64,000 nt of DNA from Herbaspirillum robiniae (GCF_002213415.1 NZ_NJGU01000006.1:62001-126000); one strand, 5' to 3'; shown: positions 17,899 to 27,946, numbered from the stretch's first letter. Notes: generated by a model from the sequence alone, not told the origin. Numbers and translations are program-made.

Positions 17899-20800
17899 AT
17901 GACCGACCAGCAACCATCATCGCAACAGCAACACGAAGAGCAGCCGCCGGCCCCGCGCCGCAGCCGCAGCCGCTCCCGCAGCCGCAGCATTGCCCTGTGG
18001 TCGGGCGCAACCGTCGCGGTGCTGGTGCTGGCCGCCGGCGGCGCGGCGTTCTACGCACTGAAGACCGAGAGCGGCACGCGGCTGGTCTGGAACACGGCCG
18101 TCAATGCCCTGGGCGGCAAGCTGTCCGGCCGGCTGCTGGGCGGCACCATCGCCGACGGCCTGCAACTGCGCGACCTGCACTACAAGGACGACAAGCGCAT
18201 CCTCGACATCGACAGCATCGACGCCGCCTGGCACCTGTCGCTGGCGCAGCGCAAGCTGACGCTGCGCTTCCTGCGCGTGGGATCGGTGCAACTGAACCAG
18301 CAGCCCTCGCCGCCCGAGCCCACCACCATGCCGGCCTCGCTGGAGATACCGCTGGCGCTGGACATCGGCGAGATCTCGCTGGGCAAGCTCAGCTTCACCC
18401 AGGGCACGTCCACCACCGAACTCTCCCGGCTCAGGCTGCATGGCGACTCCGACGGCAGCCAGCACACCCTGGTGCTGGACAGCCTCTCCACGCCCTACGG
18501 CGACGCCGCCGCCCTGCTGCACCTGAACGGCAAGGCGCCCTTCGCCATCAGCGGCGGCCTGGAGCTGTCGGGCGAATACAAGAACGCCAGCCTGCAGGAG
18601 AAATACCGGCTGGCGGCCGAGTTGTCCGGCTCGCTGCAAGACCTGGGCATTGCGCTGAAGGCCTCCGGCGACAAGCTCAACGGCTCGGCCGACATCCAGG
18701 CCACGCCGTTCGCGCCGGTGCCGCTCAAGAGCGCCAGGGTCGACCTGCAGCACATCAACCCGCAAGCCTTCAGCGCCGGCGCGCCGCAGGCCGACCTGCG
18801 CCTGCGCGCCGACCTGGCGCCGGCGCCGCAGGCGGCGGATGCCGGAATGAAGGTGACCGGCAAGGTCAGCATCGACAACGCCAGGCCCGGCAGCCTGGAC
18901 CAGCAACTGCTGCCGCTGCAGTCGGCGCGGGCCGATCTCGACCTGGACCTGAAACAGCAGACGATCTCCAACCTCGACGTGCGCCTGCCCAAGAACGCGC
19001 GCATCGAAGGCGGCGGGCAATTCCGCCCCGGCAGCGACGAAGAAGGCAAGAAAGAGGACATGGCCGGCCAGTTCAGGCTGCGCATCGCCGGCCTCGACCT
19101 GAACCAGATCCATCGCCAGCTCAAGCCGACGCAACTGGCCGGCCCGCTGGAGGTCACGCTCGCGCCCGCAACCCAGAAGATCACGCTGGCGCTGGACGAC
19201 CGCGCCCTCAGCCTGCGCGTGGACAGCACCATCACGCCGGAACAGGTGGAACTGCACCGGGCGCAACTCAGCGCAGGCAAGTCGCGCCTGGAGGCGGCGG
19301 GCACGCTCAGAACGGTGGGCGCGATGGAGTACGCGGTGAAGGGCAAGCTGGTGGACTTCGATCCCACCGCCGTGCTGCATGCGGTCGCGCCCGATGCCCC
19401 TGCGTCCGGCAAGGGCAAGAAGAAGCAAACCGCCGCGGCGTCCAAACCGGTACAGGCCAAGATCAACATGGACTTCGACGCCGCCGGCGCCATCTCGCCC
19501 GAGCTGCGCCTGAAGCTGGCTTTCGCCGTGCACGACAGCACCTACGGCGAGCTGCCCATGGGCGGGGGCGGGAACATCAGCCTGGCCGGTACGCGCCTGC
19601 TGCCCAGCAAGGCCAACCTGCAGATCGCGGGCAACACCATGGACCTGGACGGCAGCTTCGGCGCCGCCTCCGACCGCCTGAACTTCAAGGTCGACGCGCC
19701 GCAACTGCAGCGCCTGGGCTACGGCTTGTCCGGCCTGCTGCGCCTGGAGGGCCAGTTGACCGGCACGCGCCAGCGCCCCAACCTGCGCGCCAGCTACCAG
19801 GCCGAGCAGTTGGCCTTCGGCCCGCACAAGCTGCGCCGCCTGGCCGGCGAGGCCGACCTGCGCACCAACCTCGCCGCCGGCGTCGCCTCGCCCGACAACA
19901 AGCTCGCGCTCACGCTGGACGGCGAAGGCTACAGCGGCCCGCAAGCCGACCTGAACAAGCTCTCGCTCAAGCTCAACGGCACCTGGGCCGACCATGCGCT
20001 GGACCTGCAGGCCAACGGCAAGCTGCTGGATCATCCGCTGGACGTAGCCTTCGGCGCCCACGGCAAGGTCACCGAGAAGACCCGCGGCAACTACGGCTGG
20101 GCCGGCACCATCTCGACGCTGGAAAACAAGGGCTTCCCGCGCGTTGCCATGGCCAGCCCGCTGGCACTGGACGTGGCGGCCGACGCCATCGAGGCCGGCC
20201 CCACCCGCATCGCCATCGACCGCATGGCTGTCGACCTCAAACGCCTTTCCTACAGGCAGGGTCGCATTGCCTCGGCCGGCCAGGCGCAGGCGCTGGATAT
20301 CGGACGCATCCTGGAGATCGTGCAGGAGTTCACCGGCACGCCGCCGCCCGTCAAGACCGACCTGGTGCTGGACGGCGACTGGGACTTCTCGCTGGCCGAA
20401 AGCGCCTCCGGCCACGTGCAGATCGCGCGCAAGTCCGGCGACGTGCGCGTGACCACCAGCAACGGCGAAGCGTCGCTGGGCCTGTCCGAGCTGAAGCTGC
20501 GCAGCGATTTCCAGGGCCAGCAGATGCGCATCGCCGGCCGCGTCAATGCGGCGCGCGTGGGCACGCTCGATCTCGGCGGCAATGTCGGCCTGGTGCGCAG
20601 CGACAAGCTGCTGACGCTGGCCGACGGCTCGCCGCTGGAGCTCAAGGCCAGGCTGGATGTGCCTGAACTCAAACGCGTGGGCGACCTGATCGGCCCGCAA
20701 GTCAGCCTCAACGGCAAGCTGGGCGCGGAGCTGAGCGCGGGCGGCACGCTCGGCCAGCCCCGGCTCAACGGCGCCATCAACGGCGACAACCTGGCCGTGA

Positions 20801-21933
20801 CGCAGTTCGACCAGGGCATCCAGCTGAAGGACGGCATCGTGCGCATCGTCATGGACAACAACGTGATCGACCTGCGCCAGATCGAGTTCCACGGCGGCAA
20901 GGGCACCTTGAAGGCCGGCGGCAAGGTGCAGCTGGGCGCCGACAATCCCGACCTGAACGCCACCATCACCGCCGACCGGCTGGAGCTGTTCGCCAGCCCG
21001 GACCGCCAGCTGATGCTGTCGGGCGAGGGCAAGATCGCCAACGTCAAGGACCAGCTGCGCATCGACGGCAAGTTCACCGTCGACCATGCCCTGTTCGATC
21101 TGCCCAAGAGCAGCGCGCCCAAGCTGGGCGACGATGTGGTGATCGTGCGGCGCGACGGCCGCAACAAGGTCGGCGCCAGCGCCACCTCCAAGGAAAAGCT
21201 GCAGGCCGCCACCGAAAAGCCGGCCGGCAAGTTCGCCCCGGTGATGAACATCGCGGTCGACCTCGGCAACGACTTCCGCTTCCGCGGCAGCGGCGCCGAC
21301 CTGCGCCTGCGTGGCGACATGACGGTGCGCAGCGAACCGCTGTCGCCGCTGCGCGCTACCGGCACCATCAATGTCGCCGAGGGCACCTACGAGGCATTCG
21401 GCACCAAGCTCAACATCGAGCGCGGCATCATCAACTTCCAGGGGCCGATCGCCAACCCCAACATCAACATCCTCGCCATGCGCCGCAACCAGGACGTGGA
21501 GGCCGGGGTCTCGGTCACCGGCAACGCCAACCAGCCGCGCGTGCAGCTGGTGTCCGAGCCCAATGTGCCGGACGACGAAAAACTGTCGTGGATGATGTTC
21601 GGCCACGGCACCGACAGCTCCAGCATCGGCCAGCGCAGCGCCAGCAGCCAGGCACTGGCGCTGGTGGGCAACATGGGCGGCAAGCGCATCGCCAAGGACA
21701 TCGGCCTGGACCAGTTCTCGATCGGTTCCAGCGAGTCGGGCCTGACCAACGACCAGGTCATCAACCTGGGCAAGGCGATCACCGAGAAGATCACGCTGGG
21801 CTACGAGCAGAGCCTGCAAGGCGCGGCCAGCGTGGCCAAGGCGACCTGGCAGATCTCGCGGCGCTGGTCGGTGGTGGCGCGGGCCGGCACCATCAACGGC
21901 TTGAACATCCTGTTCAATCGCCGCTTCGACTGA
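17899..21933 (+). CDS. tamB: Translocation and assembly module TamB (DUF490)
   Basis: A 1344-aa inner-membrane-anchored, periplasm-spanning protein. A signal anchor (about residues 34-54) is followed by a very long repetitive beta-rich region of alternating L/D/G segments (AsmA/TamB-like groove) and a C-terminal DUF490 domain (last 350-400 residues) ending LNILFNRRFD. It partners TamA, and related proteins conduct phospholipid across the periplasm. The N-terminal cytosolic stretch is unusual: residues about 20-32 are an Arg-Ser dipeptide run. Length is typical. The long antisense open frame across this gene is a composition artefact. Confidence 0.93.
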   Translation: MTDQQPSSQQQHEEQPPAPRRSRSRSRSRSIALWSGATVAVLVLAAGGAAFYALKTESGTRLVWNTAVNALGGKLSGRLLGGTIADGLQLRDLHYKDDKRILDIDSIDAAWHLSLAQRKLTLRFLRVGSVQLNQQPSPPEPTTMPASLEIPLALDIGEISLGKLSFTQGTSTTELSRLRLHGDSDGSQHTLVLDSLSTPYGDAAALLHLNGKAPFAISGGLELSGEYKNASLQEKYRLAAELSGSLQDLGIALKASGDKLNGSADIQATPFAPVPLKSARVDLQHINPQAFSAGAPQADLRLRADLAPAPQAADAGMKVTGKVSIDNARPGSLDQQLLPLQSARADLDLDLKQQTISNLDVRLPKNARIEGGGQFRPGSDEEGKKEDMAGQFRLRIAGLDLNQIHRQLKPTQLAGPLEVTLAPATQKITLALDDRALSLRVDSTITPEQVELHRAQLSAGKSRLEAAGTLRTVGAMEYAVKGKLVDFDPTAVLHAVAPDAPASGKGKKKQTAAASKPVQAKINMDFDAAGAISPELRLKLAFAVHDSTYGELPMGGGGNISLAGTRLLPSKANLQIAGNTMDLDGSFGAASDRLNFKVDAPQLQRLGYGLSGLLRLEGQLTGTRQRPNLRASYQAEQLAFGPHKLRRLAGEADLRTNLAAGVASPDNKLALTLDGEGYSGPQADLNKLSLKLNGTWADHALDLQANGKLLDHPLDVAFGAHGKVTEKTRGNYGWAGTISTLENKGFPRVAMASPLALDVAADAIEAGPTRIAIDRMAVDLKRLSYRQGRIASAGQAQALDIGRILEIVQEFTGTPPPVKTDLVLDGDWDFSLAESASGHVQIARKSGDVRVTTSNGEASLGLSELKLRSDFQGQQMRIAGRVNAARVGTLDLGGNVGLVRSDKLLTLADGSPLELKARLDVPELKRVGDLIGPQVSLNGKLGAELSAGGTLGQPRLNGAINGDNLAVTQFDQGIQLKDGIVRIVMDNNVIDLRQIEFHGGKGTLKAGGKVQLGADNPDLNATITADRLELFASPDRQLMLSGEGKIANVKDQLRIDGKFTVDHALFDLPKSSAPKLGDDVVIVRRDGRNKVGASATSKEKLQAATEKPAGKFAPVMNIAVDLGNDFRFRGSGADLRLRGDMTVRSEPLSPLRATGTINVAEGTYEAFGTKLNIERGIINFQGPIANPNINILAMRRNQDVEAGVSVTGNANQPRVQLVSEPNVPDDEKLSWMMFGHGTDSSSIGQRSASSQALALVGNMGGKRIAKDIGLDQFSIGSSESGLTNDQVINLGKAITEKITLGYEQSLQGAASVAKATWQISRRWSVVARAGTINGLNILFNRRFD

Positions 21934-21966
21934 TCGGCCGACCGACTGACGGAGCAATGGAGCAAT

Positions 21967-21997
21967 AAAAAACGCGCCGGAAACGGCGCGTTTTTTT
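21967..21997 (+). terminator. Terminator of tamAB (bidirectional)
   Basis: A 13-bp stem (21967-21979 with 21984-21996) with a GAAA tetraloop and flanking A and T runs. It lies 34 bp after tamB and faces the VOC gene, so it may serve both directions. Confidence 0.9.
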
Positions 21998-22039
21998 ATT
22001 TGAGGCCCGGTCATCGGTCATCAGGCCAGCCCGGCCCGC

Positions 22040-22426
22040 TCAGGCTTCATAGAGCTCCAGCGGCAAGCCGTCCGGGTCGGCGAAGAAGGTGAAGCGCTTG
22101 CCGGTGTATTCATCCACCCGCACCGGCTCAACGGCCACGCCGCGCGCCTCCAGCCAGGCCTTGGTCGCGGCCACGTCGTCCACCACGAAGGCCAGGTGGC
22201 GCAGGCCGCGCGCCTCGGGGCGCGACGGCCGCGGCGGCGGCGACGGGAAGGAGAACAGTTCGACCTGGCCGCCGTCCGGCAGCGCAAGGTCGAGCTTGTA
22301 CGACTGGCGCGCTTCGCGGTAGTGCTCGGCCAGCACCTCCAGCCCCAGCAGGTCGACGTAAAACGCCTTCGAGACGGCATAGTCGGCGCAGATGATCGCG
22401 ACGTGGTGGATGCGTTTGAGGATCAT
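22040..22426 (-). CDS. VOC-superfamily (glyoxalase-like) metalloprotein
   Basis: A 128-aa single-domain vicinal-oxygen-chelate protein of the lactoylglutathione-lyase-like YaeR/YwbC type. Metal ligands are visible as His8 (RIHHVAI), Glu in VELFSF, His in GLRHLAF and the terminal Glu in LELYEA. The true substrate of this subfamily is not settled, so glyoxalase I activity should not be assumed. The ATG at 22424-22426 was chosen because it opens the fold and has GGAGCG upstream; the longer frame runs back into corA. It lies 14 bp after corA and is probably cotranscribed. Confidence 0.85.
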   Translation of the reverse strand: MILKRIHHVAIICADYAVSKAFYVDLLGLEVLAEHYREARQSYKLDLALPDGGQVELFSFPSPPPRPSRPEARGLRHLAFVVDDVAATKAWLEARGVAVEPVRVDEYTGKRFTFFADPDGLPLELYEA

Positions 22427-22440
22427 GACAAGCGCTCCGG

Positions 22441-23427
22441 CTACAGCCAGCCTGCCTTGCGCAGTCGCCGCCACAGCAGCGAACAGCCGGTGAAGATGCC
22501 CACCAGCACCACCGGGAAGCTCCATTGCCACGACAGGCCCGGCATGTTGGCGAAGTTCATGCCGTACAGGCTGAATATCATGGTCGGGATGGCCAGGATC
22601 GCACCCCAGCCGGCCAGGGTCTGCACGATCTCGTTCTGGTGGATGGTGACCTGGGCCAGGTTGATCTGCACCGCGGACTCCACCATTTCACGCAGGCGGT
22701 CGCCGGTGTCGATGAAGCGCACCACGTGGTCGTAGATGTCGCGGAAATAGGCCTTGCCTTCCTTGGTGATCAGCCCCTCATGGAAGCGCAGCAGCTGGGT
22801 GCACACGTCCAGGAGCGGCGAGGCCGCCGAGCGCAGGCGGATCAGCTGGCGTTTCAGCTGATACAGCTCCTGCAGGTAGGCCTTGCCGGTATTGGCGGCG
22901 GGGTCGAACAGCTGCGCCTCGTATTGGGTGAACTTGGCTTCCAGGTCGTCCATGATGGGGCGGTAGTTGTCGACCACGAAGTCCATGATGGCGTACAGCA
23001 CGAAGCTGGGGCCGCGGCCCAGGCGCTCGGGCAGCATCTCGCAGTGCTCGCGCACCTTGGCGTAGCTGCGCGAGGCGCCGTGGCGCACCGTGACCACGAA
23101 GCGCGGCCCGGTCAGGATGTGGGTCTCGCCGAACTGCACCTCGCCGCCGGAGAGCTGCGCGGTGTGCAGCACCACGAACAGGGTGTCGCCGTATTCCTCG
23201 ATCTTGGGGCGCTGGTGGGCGGCGTAGGCGTCTTCCACCGCCAGTTCGTGCAGGCAGAATTCTTCCTTGATCTTGTTCATCAGCTCGACGTTGGGCTCGA
23301 GCAGGCCGAGCCAGACGAAGGTGCCCTCTTCTTCCAGCACGTCGCTGATCTCGTCGAGGGTGATGTCGCGCAGCTTCTTGCCCTTCTTGTAGACCGTGCA
23401 GTTGACGATCATGTTGGCGTCGATCAT
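22441..23427 (-). CDS. corA: CorA-type magnesium/cobalt transporter
   Basis: A homopentameric divalent cation channel of the inner membrane. The 328-aa length is usual. A large cytosolic alpha/beta domain and a long helix precede two C-terminal membrane segments, with the signature YGMN (GMN at residues 289-291) at the end of the first and the basic C-terminus LLWRRLRKAGWL. The ATG at 23425-23427 is supported by GGAGCC upstream. It is followed after 14 bp by the VOC gene. Confidence 0.95.
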   Translation of the reverse strand: MIDANMIVNCTVYKKGKKLRDITLDEISDVLEEEGTFVWLGLLEPNVELMNKIKEEFCLHELAVEDAYAAHQRPKIEEYGDTLFVVLHTAQLSGGEVQFGETHILTGPRFVVTVRHGASRSYAKVREHCEMLPERLGRGPSFVLYAIMDFVVDNYRPIMDDLEAKFTQYEAQLFDPAANTGKAYLQELYQLKRQLIRLRSAASPLLDVCTQLLRFHEGLITKEGKAYFRDIYDHVVRFIDTGDRLREMVESAVQINLAQVTIHQNEIVQTLAGWGAILAIPTMIFSLYGMNFANMPGLSWQWSFPVVLVGIFTGCSLLWRRLRKAGWL

Positions 23428-23506
23428 GTTTGGCTCCTGTTGTTCGCGCAGCCGCGTCTCGGGCTTTGTCTCGTTATTGGCCGGTCCCGTCGCTCGCAGC
23501 CTGCCG

Positions 23507-24406
23507 TCAGCCGGCCTTGGCGCGGCGCATCGGCAAGCGCTGCTTCAACACTTGCGCCATGATCACCCCGACCAGCGTGATCAGGCCGCCGACGGCATGG
23601 TAGCCGTGCAACTCTTCACCCAGCACTACAACAGCGATTATGACGGTGAAAACCGGCATCAGGTTCACGAAGATGGAGCAGCGGCTCGCCCCCAGGTGGG
23701 CCACGCCGCGCATCCACAGGAATTGCGACAGGATCGATGCCGCGATGCCCGCATACAGCAGCACCGGAAGATTGTCCGACGTCACCGGCGAATGATGGCC
23801 GAAGACGAAGCCCGGGAACAGCAGCACCATCGCCATCAGCACCTGCATGTAGAGCAACTGCCAGGTGCGCAGCGGCAAGGCCCAGCGCCGCAGCATCACG
23901 CCGTACAGGCCGTAGGCGACCGTCGCCAGCAGCATCAGCAGGTCGCCGATGACCACGCCGTTGTCGAACAGGTCCAGCGGATGGCCGCGGCCGATCAGCA
24001 CCGTCAGTCCCAGGAGCGAGAGGACGCCGCCGGCCAGCGTGCCCACGGTGGGCGGCTCGGAGAGCAGCTGGATGCTCAGCAGCAATGTCAGCAACGGCAT
24101 CAGCGAGGTGATGATGCCCATGCTGGTGGCCGATGAGGTGGCCGCGGCGAAGTAGGCCAGGCTCTGGAACAGCACCATGCCCATCAGCGCCAGCGCCAGG
24201 ATCTTGCCCAGGTGCGGGCGGATTTCAGCGCGCGCGGCCCAGGTCTGGCGGGCCAGGAAAGGCGACATCAGCAGCGCCGCCAGCACCCAGCGGTAGAAGG
24301 AAATGTCTTCCGGCGCGATCACGCCCGCGGCGATCTTGTTGATGATGATGTTGCCGGCCCAGATCAGGACTGCGCCCAGCGGAAAGCCGATGTATCTGAT
24401 TTGCAT
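23507..24406 (-). CDS. EamA-family (DMT) transporter
   Basis: A 299-aa inner-membrane protein with ten predicted membrane segments in two EamA repeats, the second starting near residue 155. It ends in a basic tail. Family members export metabolites or amino acids; substrate cannot be read from the sequence. It lies 27 bp downstream of the MFS exporter gene on the same strand, so the two probably form an operon. The ATG at 24404-24406 directly begins the first membrane segment. Confidence 0.88.
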   Translation of the reverse strand: MQIRYIGFPLGAVLIWAGNIIINKIAAGVIAPEDISFYRWVLAALLMSPFLARQTWAARAEIRPHLGKILALALMGMVLFQSLAYFAAATSSATSMGIITSLMPLLTLLLSIQLLSEPPTVGTLAGGVLSLLGLTVLIGRGHPLDLFDNGVVIGDLLMLLATVAYGLYGVMLRRWALPLRTWQLLYMQVLMAMVLLFPGFVFGHHSPVTSDNLPVLLYAGIAASILSQFLWMRGVAHLGASRCSIFVNLMPVFTVIIAVVVLGEELHGYHAVGGLITLVGVIMAQVLKQRLPMRRAKAG

Positions 24407-24433
24407 GGATGATTTTTCGCAAATGACAAAAAG

Positions 24434-25837
24434 TCAGGCCGACTTGGCCTCGGAGCGCCCCGCCATCTCGGCGCCGGCATTGGGCGGCAGGCGGCGCAGC
24501 ATGAACAGCGAGCAGGACGCCACCGCGCCCACCACCAGGAAGGCCGGCCAGAAGTCGGTGGCCACCAGCGTGGCGTGCCCCTGGATCTCATTGGAGGCCT
24601 GCAGCGCGAAACCGGCCAGCACCACGCCCATGCCGATGGACAGCTGCTGCGCCACGCTGGCCATGCTGGTGGCCTGGCTCAGGCGGACCTTGTCGACGTC
24701 GGCGTAGGAAATCGCGTTCAGGCTGGTGAACTGCAGCGAGCGGAAGCAGCCGCCGACCAGCAGCACCAGCATCATCACCACGTAAGGCGTGGTCGGCGAG
24801 AACAGCGCGATGGCCCACAGCCCCACGATGCCGCAGGCGCCGTTGACCAGCAGCACCTTGCGAAAACCGTAGCGCTGCAGGAAGCGCGAAGCGATGGTCT
24901 TCATGAACATGGCGCCGGCGGCCGAAGCGCAGGTCAGCAGGCCCGAATGGAAAGGCGTGTAGCCGAAGCCCAGCTGCAGCATCAGCGGCAGCAGGAAGGG
25001 AATGGCGCCGATGCCGATGCGGTACAGCGAGCCGCCGTAGACGCCGGCCTGCAGGGTCGGGATCTTCAGCAGCGTCAGGTCGATCAGCGGCGCCTTGGCG
25101 CGGCGCGCGTGCCACACGTAGAGAGCCAGGAACACCACGCCGCCGGCCACGCAGGCCAGCGAGATCTCGCCCGAGATCAGGTGGCGCCCGGCGGTGGCCA
25201 GGCCCATCATCAGCAGCGAGCAGCCCAGCGCCGAGAGCACGAAGCCCGGCCAGTCCAGCGGCGACACCTGCTCGGCCTTGAGGTCGGGAATGAAGCGCGT
25301 GGCCAGGTACAGGCCGAGGATGCTGATCGGGATGTTGATGAAGAAGATCCAGCGCCAGTGGAAGTAAGTCGTGATGAAGCCGCCCAGCGGCGGGCCCAGC
25401 ACCGGGCCGAACAGCGCCGGGATGGTCAGGTAGGACAGCGCCTTGACCAGGTTGACCTTCTCCACGCTGCGCAGGATCACCAGGCGGCCGACCGGCACCA
25501 TCATGGCGCCGCCTATGCCTTGGAAGAAGCGCGCGGCGACGAACTCGGGCAGCGTCGAAGAGATGCCGCACAGGATGGAGCCCAGCATGAACACGCAGAT
25601 GGCCGAACGGAAGATGGTCAGCGAGCCGAAGCGGTCGGCCATCCAGCCGGAGATCGGGATGAACACCGCCAGGCTGACCAGGTAGGAGGTCAGCGCCAGC
25701 TTGAGCGAGATCGGGTCGACCTGCATGTCCAGCGCCAGCGCCGGCAGCGAGGTCGAGATCACGGTGGAGTCCATCTGCTCCATGAAGAGCGCACAGGCGA
25801 CGATCAGCGGGATGACGAAGGTGCGTGGAATGGACAT
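24434..25837 (-). CDS. DHA2-family MFS drug exporter (EmrB/QacA type)
   Basis: A 467-aa proton-driven exporter with 14 predicted membrane segments. Motif A appears as GWMADRFGS near residue 63, and the DHA2 motif C region as ALFGPVLGPPLGG. The family pumps out hydrophobic drugs and biocides. No EmrA-type adaptor is next to it, so it may work alone across the inner membrane. It is the first gene of a leftward pair with the EamA transporter and divergent from pabB. The specific substrate is unknown. Confidence 0.88.
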   Translation of the reverse strand: MSIPRTFVIPLIVACALFMEQMDSTVISTSLPALALDMQVDPISLKLALTSYLVSLAVFIPISGWMADRFGSLTIFRSAICVFMLGSILCGISSTLPEFVAARFFQGIGGAMMVPVGRLVILRSVEKVNLVKALSYLTIPALFGPVLGPPLGGFITTYFHWRWIFFINIPISILGLYLATRFIPDLKAEQVSPLDWPGFVLSALGCSLLMMGLATAGRHLISGEISLACVAGGVVFLALYVWHARRAKAPLIDLTLLKIPTLQAGVYGGSLYRIGIGAIPFLLPLMLQLGFGYTPFHSGLLTCASAAGAMFMKTIASRFLQRYGFRKVLLVNGACGIVGLWAIALFSPTTPYVVMMLVLLVGGCFRSLQFTSLNAISYADVDKVRLSQATSMASVAQQLSIGMGVVLAGFALQASNEIQGHATLVATDFWPAFLVVGAVASCSLFMLRRLPPNAGAEMAGRSEAKSA

Positions 25838-25909
25838 CGGAAAGTTGGCAGTCTGTTATGTGAGGCGGCGCGGGGCTGGAGATTGCGCGCATGGCCGCGC
25901 CCCGGCAAG

Positions 25910-25937
25910 CTGACAAGTATACCTTTTACGCTATGAT
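25910..25937 (+). promoter_or_regulatory. Promoter of pabB
   Basis: CTGACA (25910-25915) and TATGAT (25932-25937) are separated by 16 bp, placing the start about 65 nt before the pabB ATG. Confidence 0.62.
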
Positions 25938-26008
25938 GCTGCCGGACGCCGCCCGCCGCGCGGGCGCGCGCAAGTAGCAAGTACCAGACACGCCTCCCCC
26001 GCCGCACC

Positions 26009-27841
26009 ATGACCGACTGCTTCGCCCTCCTCGACGACCACCTGGCCACCCCGGCCGAACCGCGCTCGCGCCTCTACACCGGCCACGTGCGCACGCTGGC
26101 CTGCCATGACGCGGAGCAATTCCCGGCCATGCTGGCCGGGATGGAGGGCGAGCTGGCCGCCGGACGCCACGCGCTTGCCCTGTGGCACTACGAACTGGGC
26201 GCGGCCATGCAAGGCCTGCCGCACCGGCATGCCGGCGGCCCGCTGGCCCGGGTGCTGGTGTTCGAACGCTGCGAGCGCTTAAGCGCCGCCGAGGTGGAAG
26301 GCTGGCTGGAGCAACGCTCAGCCGGGGAGCCTGCCGGCATCGCCAACGTCAGCGCCAGCGTCGACGAGGCCGGCTTTGCCGCCGCCATCGCCCGCATCCG
26401 CGACTACATCGCCGCCGGCGACACCTACCAGGTCAACTACACCTACCGCCTGCACCTGGACGCCTATGGCGATCCGGTCGACCTCTACCGCCGGCTGCGC
26501 GCGCGCCAGCCGGTGCCCTACGGCGCCCTGGTGCTGGACGACGAGGGCGGCGCGGTGCTGTCGTTCTCGCCGGAGCTGTTCGCCGCCCATGCCGGCGGCA
26601 TGCTCAAGGCCAAACCCATGAAAGGCACCGCGCGCGCCGCCCCGGATGGCGACGCCGATGCCGACGCCATCAACGCGCGCCGGGCGCTGGAGTTGGCCGC
26701 CGACGAAAAGAACCGCGCCGAAAACCTGATGATCGTCGACCTGCTGCGCAACGACCTCGGCCGCGTCGCCGCACCGGGCTCGGTACAGGTGCCGCACCTG
26801 TTCGACGTGCGGCGCTACGGCCAGGTGCTGCAGATGACCTCCACCATCCGCGCCCGCCTGCGCGCGGATGCCACGCTGGCCGAGACCATCGCCGCGCTCT
26901 ACCCCTGCGGCTCGATCACCGGTGCCCCCAAACGTCGCACCATGGAAATCATCGACGAACTCGAAACCACGCCGCGCGGCCTCTACACCGGCGCCATCGG
27001 CTGGTTCGAAGCGCCGCGCGCCGGCTGCCATGCGGTGGGCGACTTCTGCCTGTCGGTGCCGATCCGCACGCTGGCGCTGGCGCCGCCCGACGCGACCGGA
27101 CACGGCATGCGCCGCGGCGTGCTGGGCGTGGGCGCCGGCATCGTCTACGACAGCCAGGCCGCCTCCGAATTTGCCGAGTGCCAGCTGAAGGCTGCGTTCC
27201 TTACCGGGCTGGGACATGACTTCAGCCTGTTTGAAACCATGCACGCCACGCGCGAGGGTTGCCGCCATCTGGACCTGCATCTGCAGCGGCTGGGCGCGTC
27301 AGCCGCGGTCTTCGGCTTCCCGTTCGATGCAACATCGATCCGGCAACAGCTGGTGCAAGCCTGCGCCGCGCTCGATCCCGATGCCGCGCACCGCATGAAA
27401 CTGTCGCTGGATACCCAAGGCCGGATCGCCATCCAGCATGCGCCGCTGGCGCCGCTGGGCGACAGCGTCAAGGTATTCCTGGCCGAGCGCAGCACCGACA
27501 GCGGCGACCTGTTCCTGCGGCACAAGAGCACGCGGCGCGAGATCTACGACGCGGCCTGGCAAGAGGCGGAGCGGCGCGGCGGCTTCGACATGTTGTTCTT
27601 CAACGAGAAAGATGAGCTGACCGAGGGCGGGCGCAGCAACGTGTTCGTCAAACTGGACGGGCGTTGGGTGACGCCGCCGCTGGCTGCGGGCGTGCTGCCC
27701 GGGGTGATGCGCAGCGTGATGCTGGCCGATCCAGCGTGGGATGCCGTCGAGCGGCCGGTGAGTCGCGACGAACTGATGACGGCAGAAGAAGTTGTCGTGT
27801 GCAATGCCTTGCGGGGTGCCGTTCGGGCTGTTCTGGGCTGA
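26009..27841 (+). CDS. pabB: Fused aminodeoxychorismate synthase component I / aminodeoxychorismate lyase (PabB-PabC)
   Basis: A 610-aa fusion for p-aminobenzoate synthesis in the folate pathway. The N-terminal part (to about residue 395) is a chorismate-binding PabB with KPMKGTARA, AENLMIVDLLRNDLGR and the signature YPCGSITGAPKRRTMEIIDELE. The C-terminal part (about 400-610) is a fold-type IV PLP aminotransferase/lyase with KSTRREIYD carrying the PLP lysine and FNEKDELTEGGRSNVF. The glutaminase subunit PabA is not in the window. The fusion is known in many proteobacteria. The start ATG at 26009 gives a complete domain. Confidence 0.92.
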   Translation: MTDCFALLDDHLATPAEPRSRLYTGHVRTLACHDAEQFPAMLAGMEGELAAGRHALALWHYELGAAMQGLPHRHAGGPLARVLVFERCERLSAAEVEGWLEQRSAGEPAGIANVSASVDEAGFAAAIARIRDYIAAGDTYQVNYTYRLHLDAYGDPVDLYRRLRARQPVPYGALVLDDEGGAVLSFSPELFAAHAGGMLKAKPMKGTARAAPDGDADADAINARRALELAADEKNRAENLMIVDLLRNDLGRVAAPGSVQVPHLFDVRRYGQVLQMTSTIRARLRADATLAETIAALYPCGSITGAPKRRTMEIIDELETTPRGLYTGAIGWFEAPRAGCHAVGDFCLSVPIRTLALAPPDATGHGMRRGVLGVGAGIVYDSQAASEFAECQLKAAFLTGLGHDFSLFETMHATREGCRHLDLHLQRLGASAAVFGFPFDATSIRQQLVQACAALDPDAAHRMKLSLDTQGRIAIQHAPLAPLGDSVKVFLAERSTDSGDLFLRHKSTRREIYDAAWQEAERRGGFDMLFFNEKDELTEGGRSNVFVKLDGRWVTPPLAAGVLPGVMRSVMLADPAWDAVERPVSRDELMTAEEVVVCNALRGAVRAVLG

Positions 27842-27877
27842 CACCGCACCATCGGGTCGCCGGGTACGCCGCTGGAT

Positions 27878-27893
27878 CCCCGCCTGCGCGGGG
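27878..27893. repeat. Short GC palindrome CCCCGC-CTGC-GCGGGG
   Basis: The 6-bp arms and surrounding words (GCTGGATCCCCGCCTGCGCG then GACG) match a dispersed intergenic repeat style common in Beta- and Gammaproteobacteria. It lies 37 bp past the pabB stop and could also act as a hairpin end for that transcript. Only one copy was noticed in this window. Confidence 0.5.
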
Positions 27894-27946
27894 ACGAAAA
27901 ATGGGAAGAGCCGCAGGCTCAGGCGAGCAGCCAAGCTGCGGCACGC

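Noticed and set aside
17917..22014. A 1365-codon open frame antisense to tamB, and similar very long antisense frames across mdtBC, acs and fumA
   Set aside because: They mirror real genes in a GC-rich genome with GC-biased third positions, have His/Gln/Val/Ala-rich low-complexity translations, and show no domain or ribosome site.
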